Source of the DNA: Desulfobacterales bacterium
Lineage (GTDB): Bacteria; Desulfobacterota; Desulfobulbia; Desulfobulbales; BM004
DNA: 15,155 nucleotides
Direction of reading: 5' to 3'
Assembly (NCBI GenBank): GCA_030621655.1
Contig: JAUXHH010000014.1
Coordinates: 1 to 15,155 of the forward strand
The notes under the pieces are model-generated. The model was not told where the DNA came from. It ran no database searches and was given only the letters and a program-made list of their open reading frames with translations. Positions 1-7,607 of the stretch are shown here, one piece after another; position 1 is the first letter of the stretch, and each line of letters opens with the position of its first letter. The translations under genes and the position numbers were made by a program.

Positions 1-447
1 CTGTCGAAGTCCAGGTTGTTGATTGATAAGAAAAGAAAGAAAACAGGCAAGATAAAGGAGCCAACAGAAAAAGATTCCTGCACTGTCTGTGATATGTATC
101 CGGCAAGATACCAAAAGCATAAATGTCAGACATGGGCTATGGATGGCAGCACCCTGCATTTCTGTTCGACCAAATGTATGGTCGATTTTAATGCTGATCC
201 GTCAAAATATGCAAAAGGGCCGGCTGCTAAGACAAAAATGGCATGGGTTACTCTTTATTCAGACGGAATGTATGAAAGCGCTTTCGGCGCCTATTATGTG
301 GTTGGTTCAGAAATTAACGGCCCCATGGGAGGGGAGGCGATTCCCTTTAAGCTCAAGAAGAATGCTGAAGAGTTTGTCAAGGCTAATGGCGGTAAAATAG
401 TCGGTTTTTCCCAATTGACACCTGCACTGGTTATGGATGGAAAATGA
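1..447 (+). CDS. NosL-like copper-binding protein, 5' partial
   Basis: The frame is open to the left edge of the window, so the true start is probably outside; a TTG at 16 is the first possible start inside it. Counted from that TTG the visible part is 143 residues. It shows the NosL-type metal site C-T-V-C-D-M (residues 22-27) and, near residues 103-122, the family's typical G-P-M-G...IPF...A-E-E-F segment. NosL proteins are small copper-binding lipoproteins of the cell envelope, best known as accessories to nitrous oxide reductase but also found as orphans or fused to other domains. Extra cysteines (residues 36, 50 and 54) may add ligands. No signal peptide or lipobox is visible because the N terminus is missing. 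No nosZ, nosD or nosF is in view, so a role in N2O reduction cannot be claimed. A hairpin terminator follows directly. Confidence 0.8.
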   Translation: MSKSRLLIDKKRKKTGKIKEPTEKDSCTVCDMYPARYQKHKCQTWAMDGSTLHFCSTKCMVDFNADPSKYAKGPAAKTKMAWVTLYSDGMYESAFGAYYVVGSEINGPMGGEAIPFKLKKNAEEFVKANGGKIVGFSQLTPALVMDGK

Positions 448-483
448 TAAGCAATTAATTACCAATAGAATGTGATCAAATAA

Positions 484-515
484 AAAAGCCGTCCTTATGG
501 GCGGCTTTTAAAAAG
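484..515 (+). terminator. Rho-independent terminator after the NosL-like gene, possibly bidirectional
   Basis: An 11-bp stem (484-494 with 499-509, one G-U wobble) closes a TTAT loop. Its GC core (GCCGTCC/GGGCGGC) is flanked by an A run on the left and a T run on the right, so it can end transcription from either side. It would stop the NosL-like gene from the left and read-through of queE from the right. The rest of 510-650 holds only a short GC hairpin (about 550-565) and no gene that I can support. Confidence 0.8.
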
Positions 516-650
516 ATTAACAAGTCAACATGGCTGCTGATATGAGGAATGTCCCGCTGTGCGGGGCCACGTAATCGGCTGTATTTTCTTTGCTCGGTAA
601 ATCTTCGGCAGATGCTCCGCAAAGCAAGCAATAGCATATAATTGATATAG

Positions 651-1307
651 CTAATAGCCTTTTGTCTTGCCCGGCCAGATAATGGTGTGCAGCTGCAGCC
701 GTAACCTGACCGGCAGATTATCCTCCAGAATCCAGTCGGCAAGGGTTGCAGGTGACAGCTTGGAAGTCACCGGTGAAAAGGTAACGGTTGCTTTATTCTG
801 CAGACCGTATGCGGAAACCAGCTGCACCGCCCAGTTGTAATCATCCCTGGAGCCCATGACAAATTTGATCTCATCCTTTGGGTCCAGGAGATCGAAGTTG
901 TCAAAATCCATCTGCTCATGCATCCCGCTCCCCGGGCATTTCATATCCATGATCCTGACCACGTCTCTGGGAACGTCGGTAAGGCTGAGACTGCCGTTTG
1001 TTTCAAGCAGGACTGTCCTGCCTGCTGCCAGTAATTTTTCCAGGAGAGGGTAAACCCCTTTCTGCAGCAGGGGTTCACCCCCGGTAACTTCAACAATGGC
1101 ACCGGGATATTTCTGCAGTTCTGCCAGTATCTGGCTTATACTGAATAGGGGATGATCATCCTCATAGGCATAACGGGTATCACAGTAAGTGCAGCGCAGG
1201 TTGCAATCGGCAAAACGGATAAAAAAGCATGGATATCCGGCAAAGGAGGATTCTCCCTGGATACTGTAGAACTGCTCAGCGATCTTTACCTGCGTTTCAC
1301 TGCCCAA
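651..1307 (-). CDS. queE: 7-carboxy-7-deazaguanine synthase (radical SAM)
   Basis: QueE converts 6-carboxytetrahydropterin to 7-carboxy-7-deazaguanine in the preQ0/queuosine pathway, using S-adenosylmethionine, a 4Fe-4S cluster and Mg2+. The 218-residue product carries the radical-SAM cysteine motif C-N-L-R-C-T-Y-C at residues 35-42, the family's N-terminal FYSIQGE (13-19) and the SAM-contacting T-G-G-E-P (75-79). Length fits the family. The start must be the TTG at 1307-1305: an in-frame stop lies just three codons upstream and no ATG or GTG occurs before the conserved FYSIQGE. The first 11 nt overlap the end of queD, and no good ribosome binding site is visible, which suggests translational coupling to queD. 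Confidence 0.95.
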   Translation of the reverse strand: MGSETQVKIAEQFYSIQGESSFAGYPCFFIRFADCNLRCTYCDTRYAYEDDHPLFSISQILAELQKYPGAIVEVTGGEPLLQKGVYPLLEKLLAAGRTVLLETNGSLSLTDVPRDVVRIMDMKCPGSGMHEQMDFDNFDLLDPKDEIKFVMGSRDDYNWAVQLVSAYGLQNKATVTFSPVTSKLSPATLADWILEDNLPVRLRLQLHTIIWPGKTKGY

Positions 1308-1668
1308 AGTACGTTACACCGGAATTGTCTGTTTCGCATACAGTGACACTGTGAACTCCATACCGGTCAGTAGAAAGGTCATTCTGCAGGTTATTGAAGA
1401 TATAGACCGCAATATTTTCTGAGGACGGGTTTATAGTCTGAAATTCAGCGTGTTCGTTCAGATCATGGTGGTCAAGTGTATCGAGAACTTTTTCTACGGC
1501 CTCTTTTACAGCTCTGAAATCAATTCCCATGCCAAGATTGTCTAAACCGTCAGCCTTGACAGTTACCTCAACTTTCCAGTTGTGACCATGGGGCCTTTCG
1601 CAGTTTCCAGGATAATTTCTCAAGTGATGGCCGGCCGAAAAATGACTTTTTATAAAGATGTGGAACAT
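1297..1668 (-). CDS. queD: 6-carboxy-5,6,7,8-tetrahydropterin synthase
   Basis: QueD turns 7,8-dihydroneopterin triphosphate into 6-carboxytetrahydropterin, the substrate of QueE encoded immediately downstream. The 123-residue protein has the 6-pyruvoyl-tetrahydropterin synthase fold signature: zinc histidines at 14 (S-A-G-H-H-L), 27 and 29 (H-G-H-N), the catalytic cysteine at 23 in N-C-E-R-P, the L-D-H-H-D-L-N segment (65-71), and the substrate-binding glutamate at 112. These residues match QueD; the eukaryotic PTPS activity is less likely given the queE neighbour. The start is the ATG at 1668-1666, preceded by GAGGTG at 8 nt spacing. queC and queF are not in the window. The gene is transcribed divergently from the DUF1015 gene, across an AT-rich spacer. 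Confidence 0.95.
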   Translation of the reverse strand: MFHIFIKSHFSAGHHLRNYPGNCERPHGHNWKVEVTVKADGLDNLGMGIDFRAVKEAVEKVLDTLDHHDLNEHAEFQTINPSSENIAVYIFNNLQNDLSTDRYGVHSVTVCETDNSGVTYFGQ

Positions 1669-1885
1669 GTCGGGAACACCTCGCAGTTTTATATGAAAAA
1701 AATGTAATTAAAAATCCAAAAGTATTGTTGAAAACAAATTGCTTTTTTAATAGGGTGCAGAACCAAGTTTTTTATTATGTATACTAAAAATAACCAACCT
1801 TGTCCGGGAGAGCAAGAAAGACTTTCGCATTGTTTTCTCCAGCTATCTTCCGGGCATTATAAAACAGATCGAGGAGTATACCGGT
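1669..1885. promoter_or_regulatory. AT-rich divergent intergenic region between queD and the DUF1015 gene
   Basis: This 217-bp spacer must hold promoters for both directions. Its centre (about 1690-1795) is strongly AT-rich. A TATACT hexamer at 1780-1785 is the best plus-strand -10 candidate, but I see no convincing -35 hexamer at the right distance. GAGGAG at 1871-1876 is the ribosome binding site of the downstream gene. No small gene or riboswitch fold is recognisable. Confidence 0.35.
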
Positions 1886-3280
1886 ATGGCCATAGTGGCG
1901 CCGTTTAGAGCTCTGCGCTTCAATCCCCTGAAGCTGGAGCACTTGGAGGATGTTGTAACTCCTCCGTATGACATAATTGATGAAAAAAACCAGGCTGCTT
2001 TTCAGGCCAGGAATCCATATAACATGATTCACCTGGATATCAGCAAATCTCCAGGCAAGGGTGATGATTCCGCTGAGCGCTATAACTCTGCCAGGAACTA
2101 TTTCACCAAGTGGCAGGAAGAGGACATCCTTATCCGTGACGACGAACCGGGTTTTTATCTCTATCGCATTGATTACAAATTGGCCTCCGGGCTTCGTTTT
2201 ACCCGCAAAGGGTTTATTGGCCTGGTGAAACTCTCTGAGTTTTCCGAGGGAATCGTCAAGCCCCACGAACAGACATTCGATACTGTAACTGCTGACCGTT
2301 TACGGTTGATGGATACCTGCCAGGCGCAATTCAGCCAGATATTTTCATTGTATTCTGATCCTGAGATGCAGATTATGACAGCCCTTGAAGCAGGCTGTTC
2401 AGAAAAACCTCTCTATGAGGTCAGGGATGCCGACGGCGGCAAACATTCAATCTGGCCGGTAACTGACAAGGATACTCTGGCCAGGGTTCAGGAACTGTTC
2501 AAGGATAATGCCGTTTACATTGCCGATGGCCATCACCGGTATAAAACGTCTCTGCAGTACAGCCAGTTGATGAAAGAGCGTCAGGGTGAGTTGTCTGCCC
2601 AGAGTCCATATAATTACACCATGATGTACCTTTGCCCTATGGAAGATCCCGGCCTGAAAGTACTGCCGACCCACAGGCTGGTAACTTTGCCGGACGATGT
2701 TCTGCCCGGGCTTCCTTCCATGGACGAACTGGCATCCATGTTGTCTGCCTATTTTCATCTGGAGGAGATAACCGGTTGTTCACGGGAAATATTTCTCGGT
2801 GAAGTTCTGGCAAGAATGGAGGAAAGAATTTTTACAAAACAGCAGGACTCAATAATGTTCGGCCTCTATCATGCTGATGAGGATCGCTGTTTCATGCTCA
2901 CCTTAAAAAAGAAAGCCGGCGAGATAGAAGCGCTTGCCGACAGGCCGACCGCCTTGCAGGGTCTGGATGTGGTTGTTTTATCAGATCTGGTCGTGAAAAA
3001 TATTCTGGGACTGGAATATGAGCGGGTTGAACATGACAATCTGGTCAGGTATTTTGCCGACCCGGATGAGGCCCTCGATGTGGCAGTGAAGGAATATGTT
3101 GCAAGTGACAGTTCCCTGGAACTTCTCTTTTTGATGAATAACACAAAGGTTTCCCAGGTGAAAAGGGTGGCGGATGAACAGCTGATCATGCCCCACAAGG
3201 CCACCTATTTCTATCCCAAGATCCTGACCGGATTTCTCTTGAACAAGCTGATTGCAGATGAAAAAGTGGGTCCGGTATAA
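1886..3280 (+). CDS. DUF1015 family protein
   Basis: A 464-residue soluble protein of the DUF1015 family, whose biochemical role is not established to my knowledge. Diagnostic segments are V-T-P-P-Y-D near the N terminus (24-29), V-K-P-H-E-Q-T (124-130), the highly conserved A-D-G-H-H-R-Y (213-219) and L-P-T-H-R (260-264). The clustered histidines, aspartate and arginine look like a catalytic or metal site, but that is only an inference. Length is at the upper end of normal. The ATG at 1886 is preceded by GAGGAG at 9 nt spacing. In other bacteria the family often lies near serine biosynthesis genes; no such gene is present here. A 7-bp hairpin (3308-3326, GCCGGGA/TCCCGGC) follows but has no T run, so it is a poor terminator and the next gene may be co-transcribed. 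Confidence 0.9.
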   Translation: MAIVAPFRALRFNPLKLEHLEDVVTPPYDIIDEKNQAAFQARNPYNMIHLDISKSPGKGDDSAERYNSARNYFTKWQEEDILIRDDEPGFYLYRIDYKLASGLRFTRKGFIGLVKLSEFSEGIVKPHEQTFDTVTADRLRLMDTCQAQFSQIFSLYSDPEMQIMTALEAGCSEKPLYEVRDADGGKHSIWPVTDKDTLARVQELFKDNAVYIADGHHRYKTSLQYSQLMKERQGELSAQSPYNYTMMYLCPMEDPGLKVLPTHRLVTLPDDVLPGLPSMDELASMLSAYFHLEEITGCSREIFLGEVLARMEERIFTKQQDSIMFGLYHADEDRCFMLTLKKKAGEIEALADRPTALQGLDVVVLSDLVVKNILGLEYERVEHDNLVRYFADPDEALDVAVKEYVASDSSLELLFLMNNTKVSQVKRVADEQLIMPHKATYFYPKILTGFLLNKLIADEKVGPV

Positions 3281-3342
3281 CAAACAGGAATTTCTCCAAA
3301 GACTTCAGCCGGGATTGATTCCCGGCCCTGCAAAATTCTGGT

Positions 3343-4077
3343 ATGACCGCTGAAAAGGATTATACGGAAGATGCACTTTTTGATGGCCGTATCAGGTGTC
3401 TGCAGCATCGTACGGGCTACCGTTTTTCTTTAGATGCGGTGCTGTTGGGCAACTTCATTCAACCCAGGCCGGGTGACAGAATTCTTGATCTGGGGTGTGG
3501 CTGCGGTATAGTTTCGCTGATCCTTGCCTATCGGTGGCCCTCTGTCAGCATAACCGGCCTTGAAATTCAACCTGGTTTAACCGCACTGGCCAACAAAAAT
3601 GTCGTGCTGAACAACCGGCAGGAACGTATTGAAATCGTTCAGGGTGACCTCAGGGAGATAGGGAAATATATTGCCCCCGGTTCTTTTGACTGGGTTGTCA
3701 GTAACCCGCCTTACAGAAAGTCCGGGACGGGCAGGGTTAATCCGGGTGGTGAGCAGGCATTGGCCCGTCATGAGCAGGCCGCCGACCTTGCAAGCGTCAT
3801 AAAAGCAGCCAATTGGGCTGTTAGAAAACGAGGCAGGGGGGGCTTTATCTATCCTGCATCCAGAGGGGCGGCAGTAATTTCCGAGCTAAAAAATGCCGGG
3901 TTGGAACCTAAGAAAATGCTACCAATTTTCAGTTACCCCGGTAGTGCTGCAAATCTGTTAATAATAGAGGCTGTGAAACAGGGGGGTGAGGAGTTGACGA
4001 TCCTGCCGCCATTTTATGTCTACCAGGAAAGGGACGGTGAATACAGTCCCGAGATGGGCGGATATTATTCCCCATGA
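3343..4077 (+). CDS. trmN6: TrmN6-like tRNA1(Val) adenine-N6 methyltransferase
   Basis: A 244-residue class I SAM-dependent methyltransferase of the COG4123 group, whose characterised member methylates N6 of A37 in tRNA1(Val). The family-typical opening is G-Y-R-F-S-L-D-A-V-L-L (25-35). The SAM-binding motif is D-L-G-C-G-C-G (49-55), and the catalytic N-P-P-Y of N6-adenine methyltransferases is at 121-124. The exact target in this organism is inferred from family only; related group members methylate other substrates. The ATG at 3343 matches the family N terminus, although no clear Shine-Dalgarno is seen, consistent with translation following on from upstream. comM begins 24 nt after its stop. 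Confidence 0.85.
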   Translation: MTAEKDYTEDALFDGRIRCLQHRTGYRFSLDAVLLGNFIQPRPGDRILDLGCGCGIVSLILAYRWPSVSITGLEIQPGLTALANKNVVLNNRQERIEIVQGDLREIGKYIAPGSFDWVVSNPPYRKSGTGRVNPGGEQALARHEQAADLASVIKAANWAVRKRGRGGFIYPASRGAAVISELKNAGLEPKKMLPIFSYPGSAANLLIIEAVKQGGEELTILPPFYVYQERDGEYSPEMGGYYSP

Positions 4078-4101
4078 GTCTTTTAATTAACAGATATCGG
4101 T

Positions 4102-5637
4102 ATGCTGGCAAAAATTCAGAGCAGTGCAGTTGTTGGGGTGGACGGTCTGCCCGTGGAAGTGGAGGTTGACATTTCCTACGGGTTGCCCGCGTTTTCTACG
4201 GTCGGTTTGCCCGAAGGCGCTGTCCGGGAAAGCCGGGAACGGGTAAAGGCGGCTATAAAGAACAGTGGCTATGATTTTCCAAACCGCAGGATTACTGTCA
4301 ATCTGGCACCGGCGGACGTGAAAAAAGAGGGCACCGGTTATGACCTTCCCATGGCACTTGGCATCCTCGTTGCTTCTGAGATATTAAAAAGTGAGAAGCT
4401 GGAAAAGTATGGCATCATCGGCGAGCTTTCTTTAGACGGCTCCATCCGGAACGCAAAAGGCATTCTGCCCATGGCTATTGCGGCCCGTAACGAAGGAATG
4501 GAGGGTGTCCTGGTGCCGGAGGAGAATGCCAATGAGGCTGCCACAGTCGCTGGTATTCAGGTGATTGGAGTTAAAAAACTCTATGAAGCAGTAGAGTTTC
4601 TCGCCGGCAGGACTGCAATAGAACCAACCTCTGTTGATTTGCAAAATGTATTTAACAATAGCACTCATTATGACGTCGATTTTAATGAGGTAAAGGGACA
4701 GGAGCATGTGAAGCGGGCACTGGAGATTGCAGCTGCCGGCGGACACAATATCCTCATGAAGGGCCCGCCCGGTTCAGGCAAGACCATGCTGGCCAGGCGT
4801 TTACCCACGATCCTGCCGGACCTGACCTTTGAGGAGGCACTGGAAACTACCAAGATTTACAGTGTCATGGGGTTGCTGCCTGCAGACAAACCGCTTCTCA
4901 CCTCCAGGCCTTTCAGGGCCCCGCATCATACCATCTCTGATGCAGGTCTCATCGGCGGTGGACAGAACCCGAGGCCAGGTGAGGTTTCTCTGGCCCATAA
5001 CGGGGTACTTTTTCTGGATGAATCAGCAGAATTCAAAAAGCATGTTCTGGAAGTTTTGCGTCAACCGGTTGAGGATGGGTTTGTAACCATTTCCAGGGCA
5101 GCCAGTTCACTGAGCTTTCCGGCCCGTTTTATCCTGGTGGTTGCATTAAATCCATGCCCATGCGGTTACCTGGGGGACACCCGGAACAACTGCACCTGTA
5201 CACCGACCCAGATCCAAAGGTATGAAAGCAAGCTTTCCGGGCCGCTTCAGGACAGAATTGATATGCACCTGGAAGTACCGGCGCTGCTTTATAAAGAAAT
5301 GTCCGGTTCGCATAGCGGCGATTCATCGGCACAAATAAAAGATCGGGTTGAAGGGGCCAGAGATATTCAGAAAGAACGGTACAAATATCGCAAAAAGTTT
5401 TATTGTAACGGGCAAATGGGATCAAAAGACCTGAAAAATTTTTGCAGTCTGGACGAACCATCCCGGAAGCTCCTTGAAGAAGCTGTGGAACGGTTGGGCC
5501 TTTCAGCACGGTCCTATCATAGAATATTGAAAATAGCCCGAACCATTGCCGACCTTGATAAGAGGGAGATTCTAGAGGCTAAGCATATTGCTGAAGCAAT
5601 CCAATACCGGCGGCTTGATTGCAGAAAAAAGGTATAA
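4102..5637 (+). CDS. comM: YifB/ComM family Mg-chelatase-like AAA+ ATPase
   Basis: This 511-residue protein has the three-part ComM/YifB layout: an N-terminal ChlI-like domain (about 20-140), a central AAA+ Mg-chelatase-type ATPase (about 190-395), and a C-terminal Mg-chelatase-like domain (about 400-505). Walker A is G-P-P-G-S-G-K-T (221-228) and Walker B is L-F-L-D-E (303-307). The family's cysteine cluster (C352, C354, C364, C366) is intact, as is the sensor region L-Q-D-R-I-D (382-387). ComM is known in naturally competent bacteria as a hexameric DNA helicase that extends branch migration during recombination, but it is widespread beyond them. Full length, no damage. It probably shares a transcript with trmN6 upstream. 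Confidence 0.95.
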   Translation: MLAKIQSSAVVGVDGLPVEVEVDISYGLPAFSTVGLPEGAVRESRERVKAAIKNSGYDFPNRRITVNLAPADVKKEGTGYDLPMALGILVASEILKSEKLEKYGIIGELSLDGSIRNAKGILPMAIAARNEGMEGVLVPEENANEAATVAGIQVIGVKKLYEAVEFLAGRTAIEPTSVDLQNVFNNSTHYDVDFNEVKGQEHVKRALEIAAAGGHNILMKGPPGSGKTMLARRLPTILPDLTFEEALETTKIYSVMGLLPADKPLLTSRPFRAPHHTISDAGLIGGGQNPRPGEVSLAHNGVLFLDESAEFKKHVLEVLRQPVEDGFVTISRAASSLSFPARFILVVALNPCPCGYLGDTRNNCTCTPTQIQRYESKLSGPLQDRIDMHLEVPALLYKEMSGSHSGDSSAQIKDRVEGARDIQKERYKYRKKFYCNGQMGSKDLKNFCSLDEPSRKLLEEAVERLGLSARSYHRILKIARTIADLDKREILEAKHIAEAIQYRRLDCRKKV

Positions 5638-5656
5638 AGGTACATTTAATAATAGT

Positions 5657-6022
5657 ATGGAAAAAATAGTAAGCGACCTGAAAAAATTAGTGCCATTCAA
5701 AGATACTGTTGAAATTGGTGATATCGTTTTGATTGCCGCCAAGAAACCACAAATGTTGGTTTACGCCCTGGTAAGCGATATAGTACGTGACGATACAAAA
5801 AAAGATGAATGGTGGCATGTAAGCATGCATGTTTTATCATTGCCGCCAAGAAAGATTGCCTGGATTTTAAGGACAGAGCAGATGACAGGGCATGAGATAT
5901 TTACCATGGATGGCGAAGATCGGTTTATGAAGGCAGTCATCTTTGATACAAAAAAACAGCCTGTCAAAGATGATACTCAGCAGGATAACAAGGGCAAGAC
6001 TTCATTGCGTCGAATAAAATAG
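5657..6022 (+). CDS. Hypothetical protein, 121 residues, between comM and thiL
   Basis: I do not recognise this family. The product is soluble, with no signal peptide or membrane segment. Its core (about 15-95) alternates short hydrophobic runs in a way that suggests a beta-rich fold. Striking residues are G-D-I-V-L-I-A-A (21-28), a paired tryptophan at 52-53, and S-L-P-P-R-K-I-A-W-I-L-R (61-72). The C-terminal 25 residues are charged and probably disordered. The frame runs back into the end of comM, so earlier starts are possible (a TTG at 5615 or an ATG at 5588). I prefer the ATG at 5657 because the residues before it look unstructured, but its nearest AAAGG lies about 17 nt upstream, too far to be convincing. 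It is flanked closely by two same-strand genes and so is probably co-transcribed. Confidence 0.65.
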   Translation: MEKIVSDLKKLVPFKDTVEIGDIVLIAAKKPQMLVYALVSDIVRDDTKKDEWWHVSMHVLSLPPRKIAWILRTEQMTGHEIFTMDGEDRFMKAVIFDTKKQPVKDDTQQDNKGKTSLRRIK

Positions 6023-6060
6023 TTTCCGACACCCCTTCATTTATAGTAAGGCAGTCAGTC

Positions 6061-7065
6061 ATGACCTCTGAAAGGGAATGTATTAATCGTATTTTGCACT
6101 ATGTGGAAAGCCATGACAGGGAGTACCTGATCAAGGGTATTGGGGATGATTGTGCAGTCCTGAAAAAAGATGGGGAGAACTGCTTGCTTCTCACTACTGA
6201 CACCCTTGTGGAAGGAGTGCATTTTGATCTGGCCTGGCATCCTCCATACCTGCTCGGCAGAAAATGTGCTTCTGTTAATTTAAGTGATATAGCTGCCATG
6301 GGCGGCCAACCACGCACCTGTCTGTTGAGTGTGGCTTTTCCAGGATCAGTGCCATCATGGTTCGATGACTTTATGTCGGGGTTTACCTCGGTACTTAATG
6401 AACATGACACCCTGCTGGTCGGCGGCGATACGGTTAAAAGTCAAAATGATCTTATATTATCAGTTACTGTCACAGGAGAGGGGGACAGGGGGCAAATATG
6501 TTTTCGTTCAGGGGCTAAATCCGGGGATTTGATCTGGGTATCCGGTTCACTCGGTAATGCTGCGGCAGGTCTTGGATTATGCCGAAGTGGTCAATGCCAG
6601 TCTGCTGAGATGTCAGGCAAATGGCAGCATCTTATTGAAGCGCATCTTGACCCGGAAGCGCAAATTGATCTTGGAAGAATCCTTTCTTCCAGTGGCTTTG
6701 TCCATGCAATGATGGATATCTCTGATGGCCTGGCCACCGATCTTGCCCATCTCTGTCAGGAAAGTGATGTCGGTGCGGAAATTCAGCAGGATCTCCTGCC
6801 TCTTTCCACGTTTCTGGAACATGCAGCGACAGAACTGGATGCTGAAGTACTTGACTGGGTGCTCAAAGGTGGGGAGGATTATCAGCTCCTTTTTACAACC
6901 AGGGCCTCAGATGAACAAAATCTGCTCCAACTGGTTTCTGAGAAGTTCGGCAGGGAGATTTTTTGTATTGGCCGGATTGTCGAAGAGCAAGGTGTGTTCC
7001 TGTGCAATGGTGGTGAACGCCGGGAGATAGCCTATCAGGGGTATGATCATTTTGTTGGGAAGTAA
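6061..7065 (+). CDS. thiL: Thiamine-monophosphate kinase
   Basis: ThiL phosphorylates thiamine monophosphate with ATP to give the cofactor thiamine diphosphate. The 334-residue protein carries the full set of family motifs: G-I-G-D-D-C-A-V (26-33), T-T-D-T-L-V-E-G-V-H-F (45-55), S-V-N-L-S-D-I-A-A-M-G-G (71-82), the metal-binding G-G-D-T (121-124) and D-I-S-D-G-L-A-T-D-L (219-228). These aspartates bind Mg2+ and nucleotide in the AIRS/PurM-like fold. Length is normal. AAGG at 6048-6051 precedes the ATG at 9 nt. No other thiamine gene is in the window, so this looks like a stand-alone housekeeping copy within a mixed gene run. Confidence 0.95.
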   Translation: MTSERECINRILHYVESHDREYLIKGIGDDCAVLKKDGENCLLLTTDTLVEGVHFDLAWHPPYLLGRKCASVNLSDIAAMGGQPRTCLLSVAFPGSVPSWFDDFMSGFTSVLNEHDTLLVGGDTVKSQNDLILSVTVTGEGDRGQICFRSGAKSGDLIWVSGSLGNAAAGLGLCRSGQCQSAEMSGKWQHLIEAHLDPEAQIDLGRILSSSGFVHAMMDISDGLATDLAHLCQESDVGAEIQQDLLPLSTFLEHAATELDAEVLDWVLKGGEDYQLLFTTRASDEQNLLQLVSEKFGREIFCIGRIVEEQGVFLCNGGERREIAYQGYDHFVGK

Positions 7066-7076
7066 GAAAATATTGC

Positions 7077-7499
7077 ATGAAAATGCTTTTGAAGAACCCG
7101 GTGAATGTCTCGTTTTTTCTCGTTCCTAATTACATTATTCAAGAAATAGAGAGGTTTTTAAATATTAAAATGTTAAATACAGCGACCATGAAAAAGATAT
7201 CAAAATTGAGATTGTTTTATGCTGCCAGCAGCGGGTTTGTCCTTGCTTTCATCCCGGCGTTTCTTCTGGTCACATTTTTTGCCAAAAGTATTACCATAAG
7301 TCCTTATGCAGCAGTTATGCAATTGGCGATATACATGACATGTCTTCTGGGGATAACAGTATGGATATATAACTCTGACTCAGAGTTCGCGATCTATTAC
7401 TGTGAGGATTGTTCGCATGAATGGCCCAAGAAAAATCATGTTGATAACTGCTGTCCAAGATGTAAATCAGAAAAATGGATTTATAATTATAAACCATGA
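7077..7499 (+). CDS. Small two-helix membrane protein with C-terminal zinc ribbon
   Basis: I do not recognise a named family. The 140-residue product has two hydrophobic segments (about 46-68 and 79-98) that should span the membrane. A C-terminal cytoplasmic-type zinc ribbon follows, with cysteine pairs Y-C-E-D-C (about 112-115) and C-C-P-R-C (about 127-131) spaced as in rubredoxin-like knuckles. Such an arrangement suggests a membrane-anchored nucleic-acid- or protein-binding module, which is inference only. The start is uncertain: the ATG at 7077 lies 11 nt after thiL but has only a distant GGAAG; ATGs at 7170 and 7188 would remove a poorly structured N terminus and keep both helices. The gene ends at the large terminator at 7538-7575. 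Confidence 0.6.
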   Translation: MKMLLKNPVNVSFFLVPNYIIQEIERFLNIKMLNTATMKKISKLRLFYAASSGFVLAFIPAFLLVTFFAKSITISPYAAVMQLAIYMTCLLGITVWIYNSDSEFAIYYCEDCSHEWPKKNHVDNCCPRCKSEKWIYNYKP

Positions 7500-7537
7500 T
7501 ATATGGTGAATCTGTTTGCAAAAAAGCACAGTCATCT

Positions 7538-7575
7538 GAAAAAGCCCCTCCCGGTAATACGGGAGGGGCTTTTTC
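7538..7575. terminator. Strong bidirectional Rho-independent terminator
   Basis: A perfect 16-bp stem (7538-7553 with 7560-7575) around a six-base GTAATA loop has the core GCCCCTCCCG/CGGGAGGGGC flanked by five A and five T. It lies between two convergent genes (the membrane zinc-ribbon protein and the selenocysteine-type thioredoxin) and can serve both strands. Confidence 0.92.
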
Positions 7576-7607
7576 AGTTTTATACCATTGTATGATTTAA
7601 TTACCGC

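Noticed and set aside
1784..2266. 160-codon minus-strand ORF opposite the DUF1015 gene
   Set aside because: It is antisense to a strongly supported family member, with no family features of its own.
3308..3326. Rho-independent terminator after the DUF1015 gene
   Set aside because: The 7-bp GC stem is real but no T run follows, so it is not a convincing terminator.
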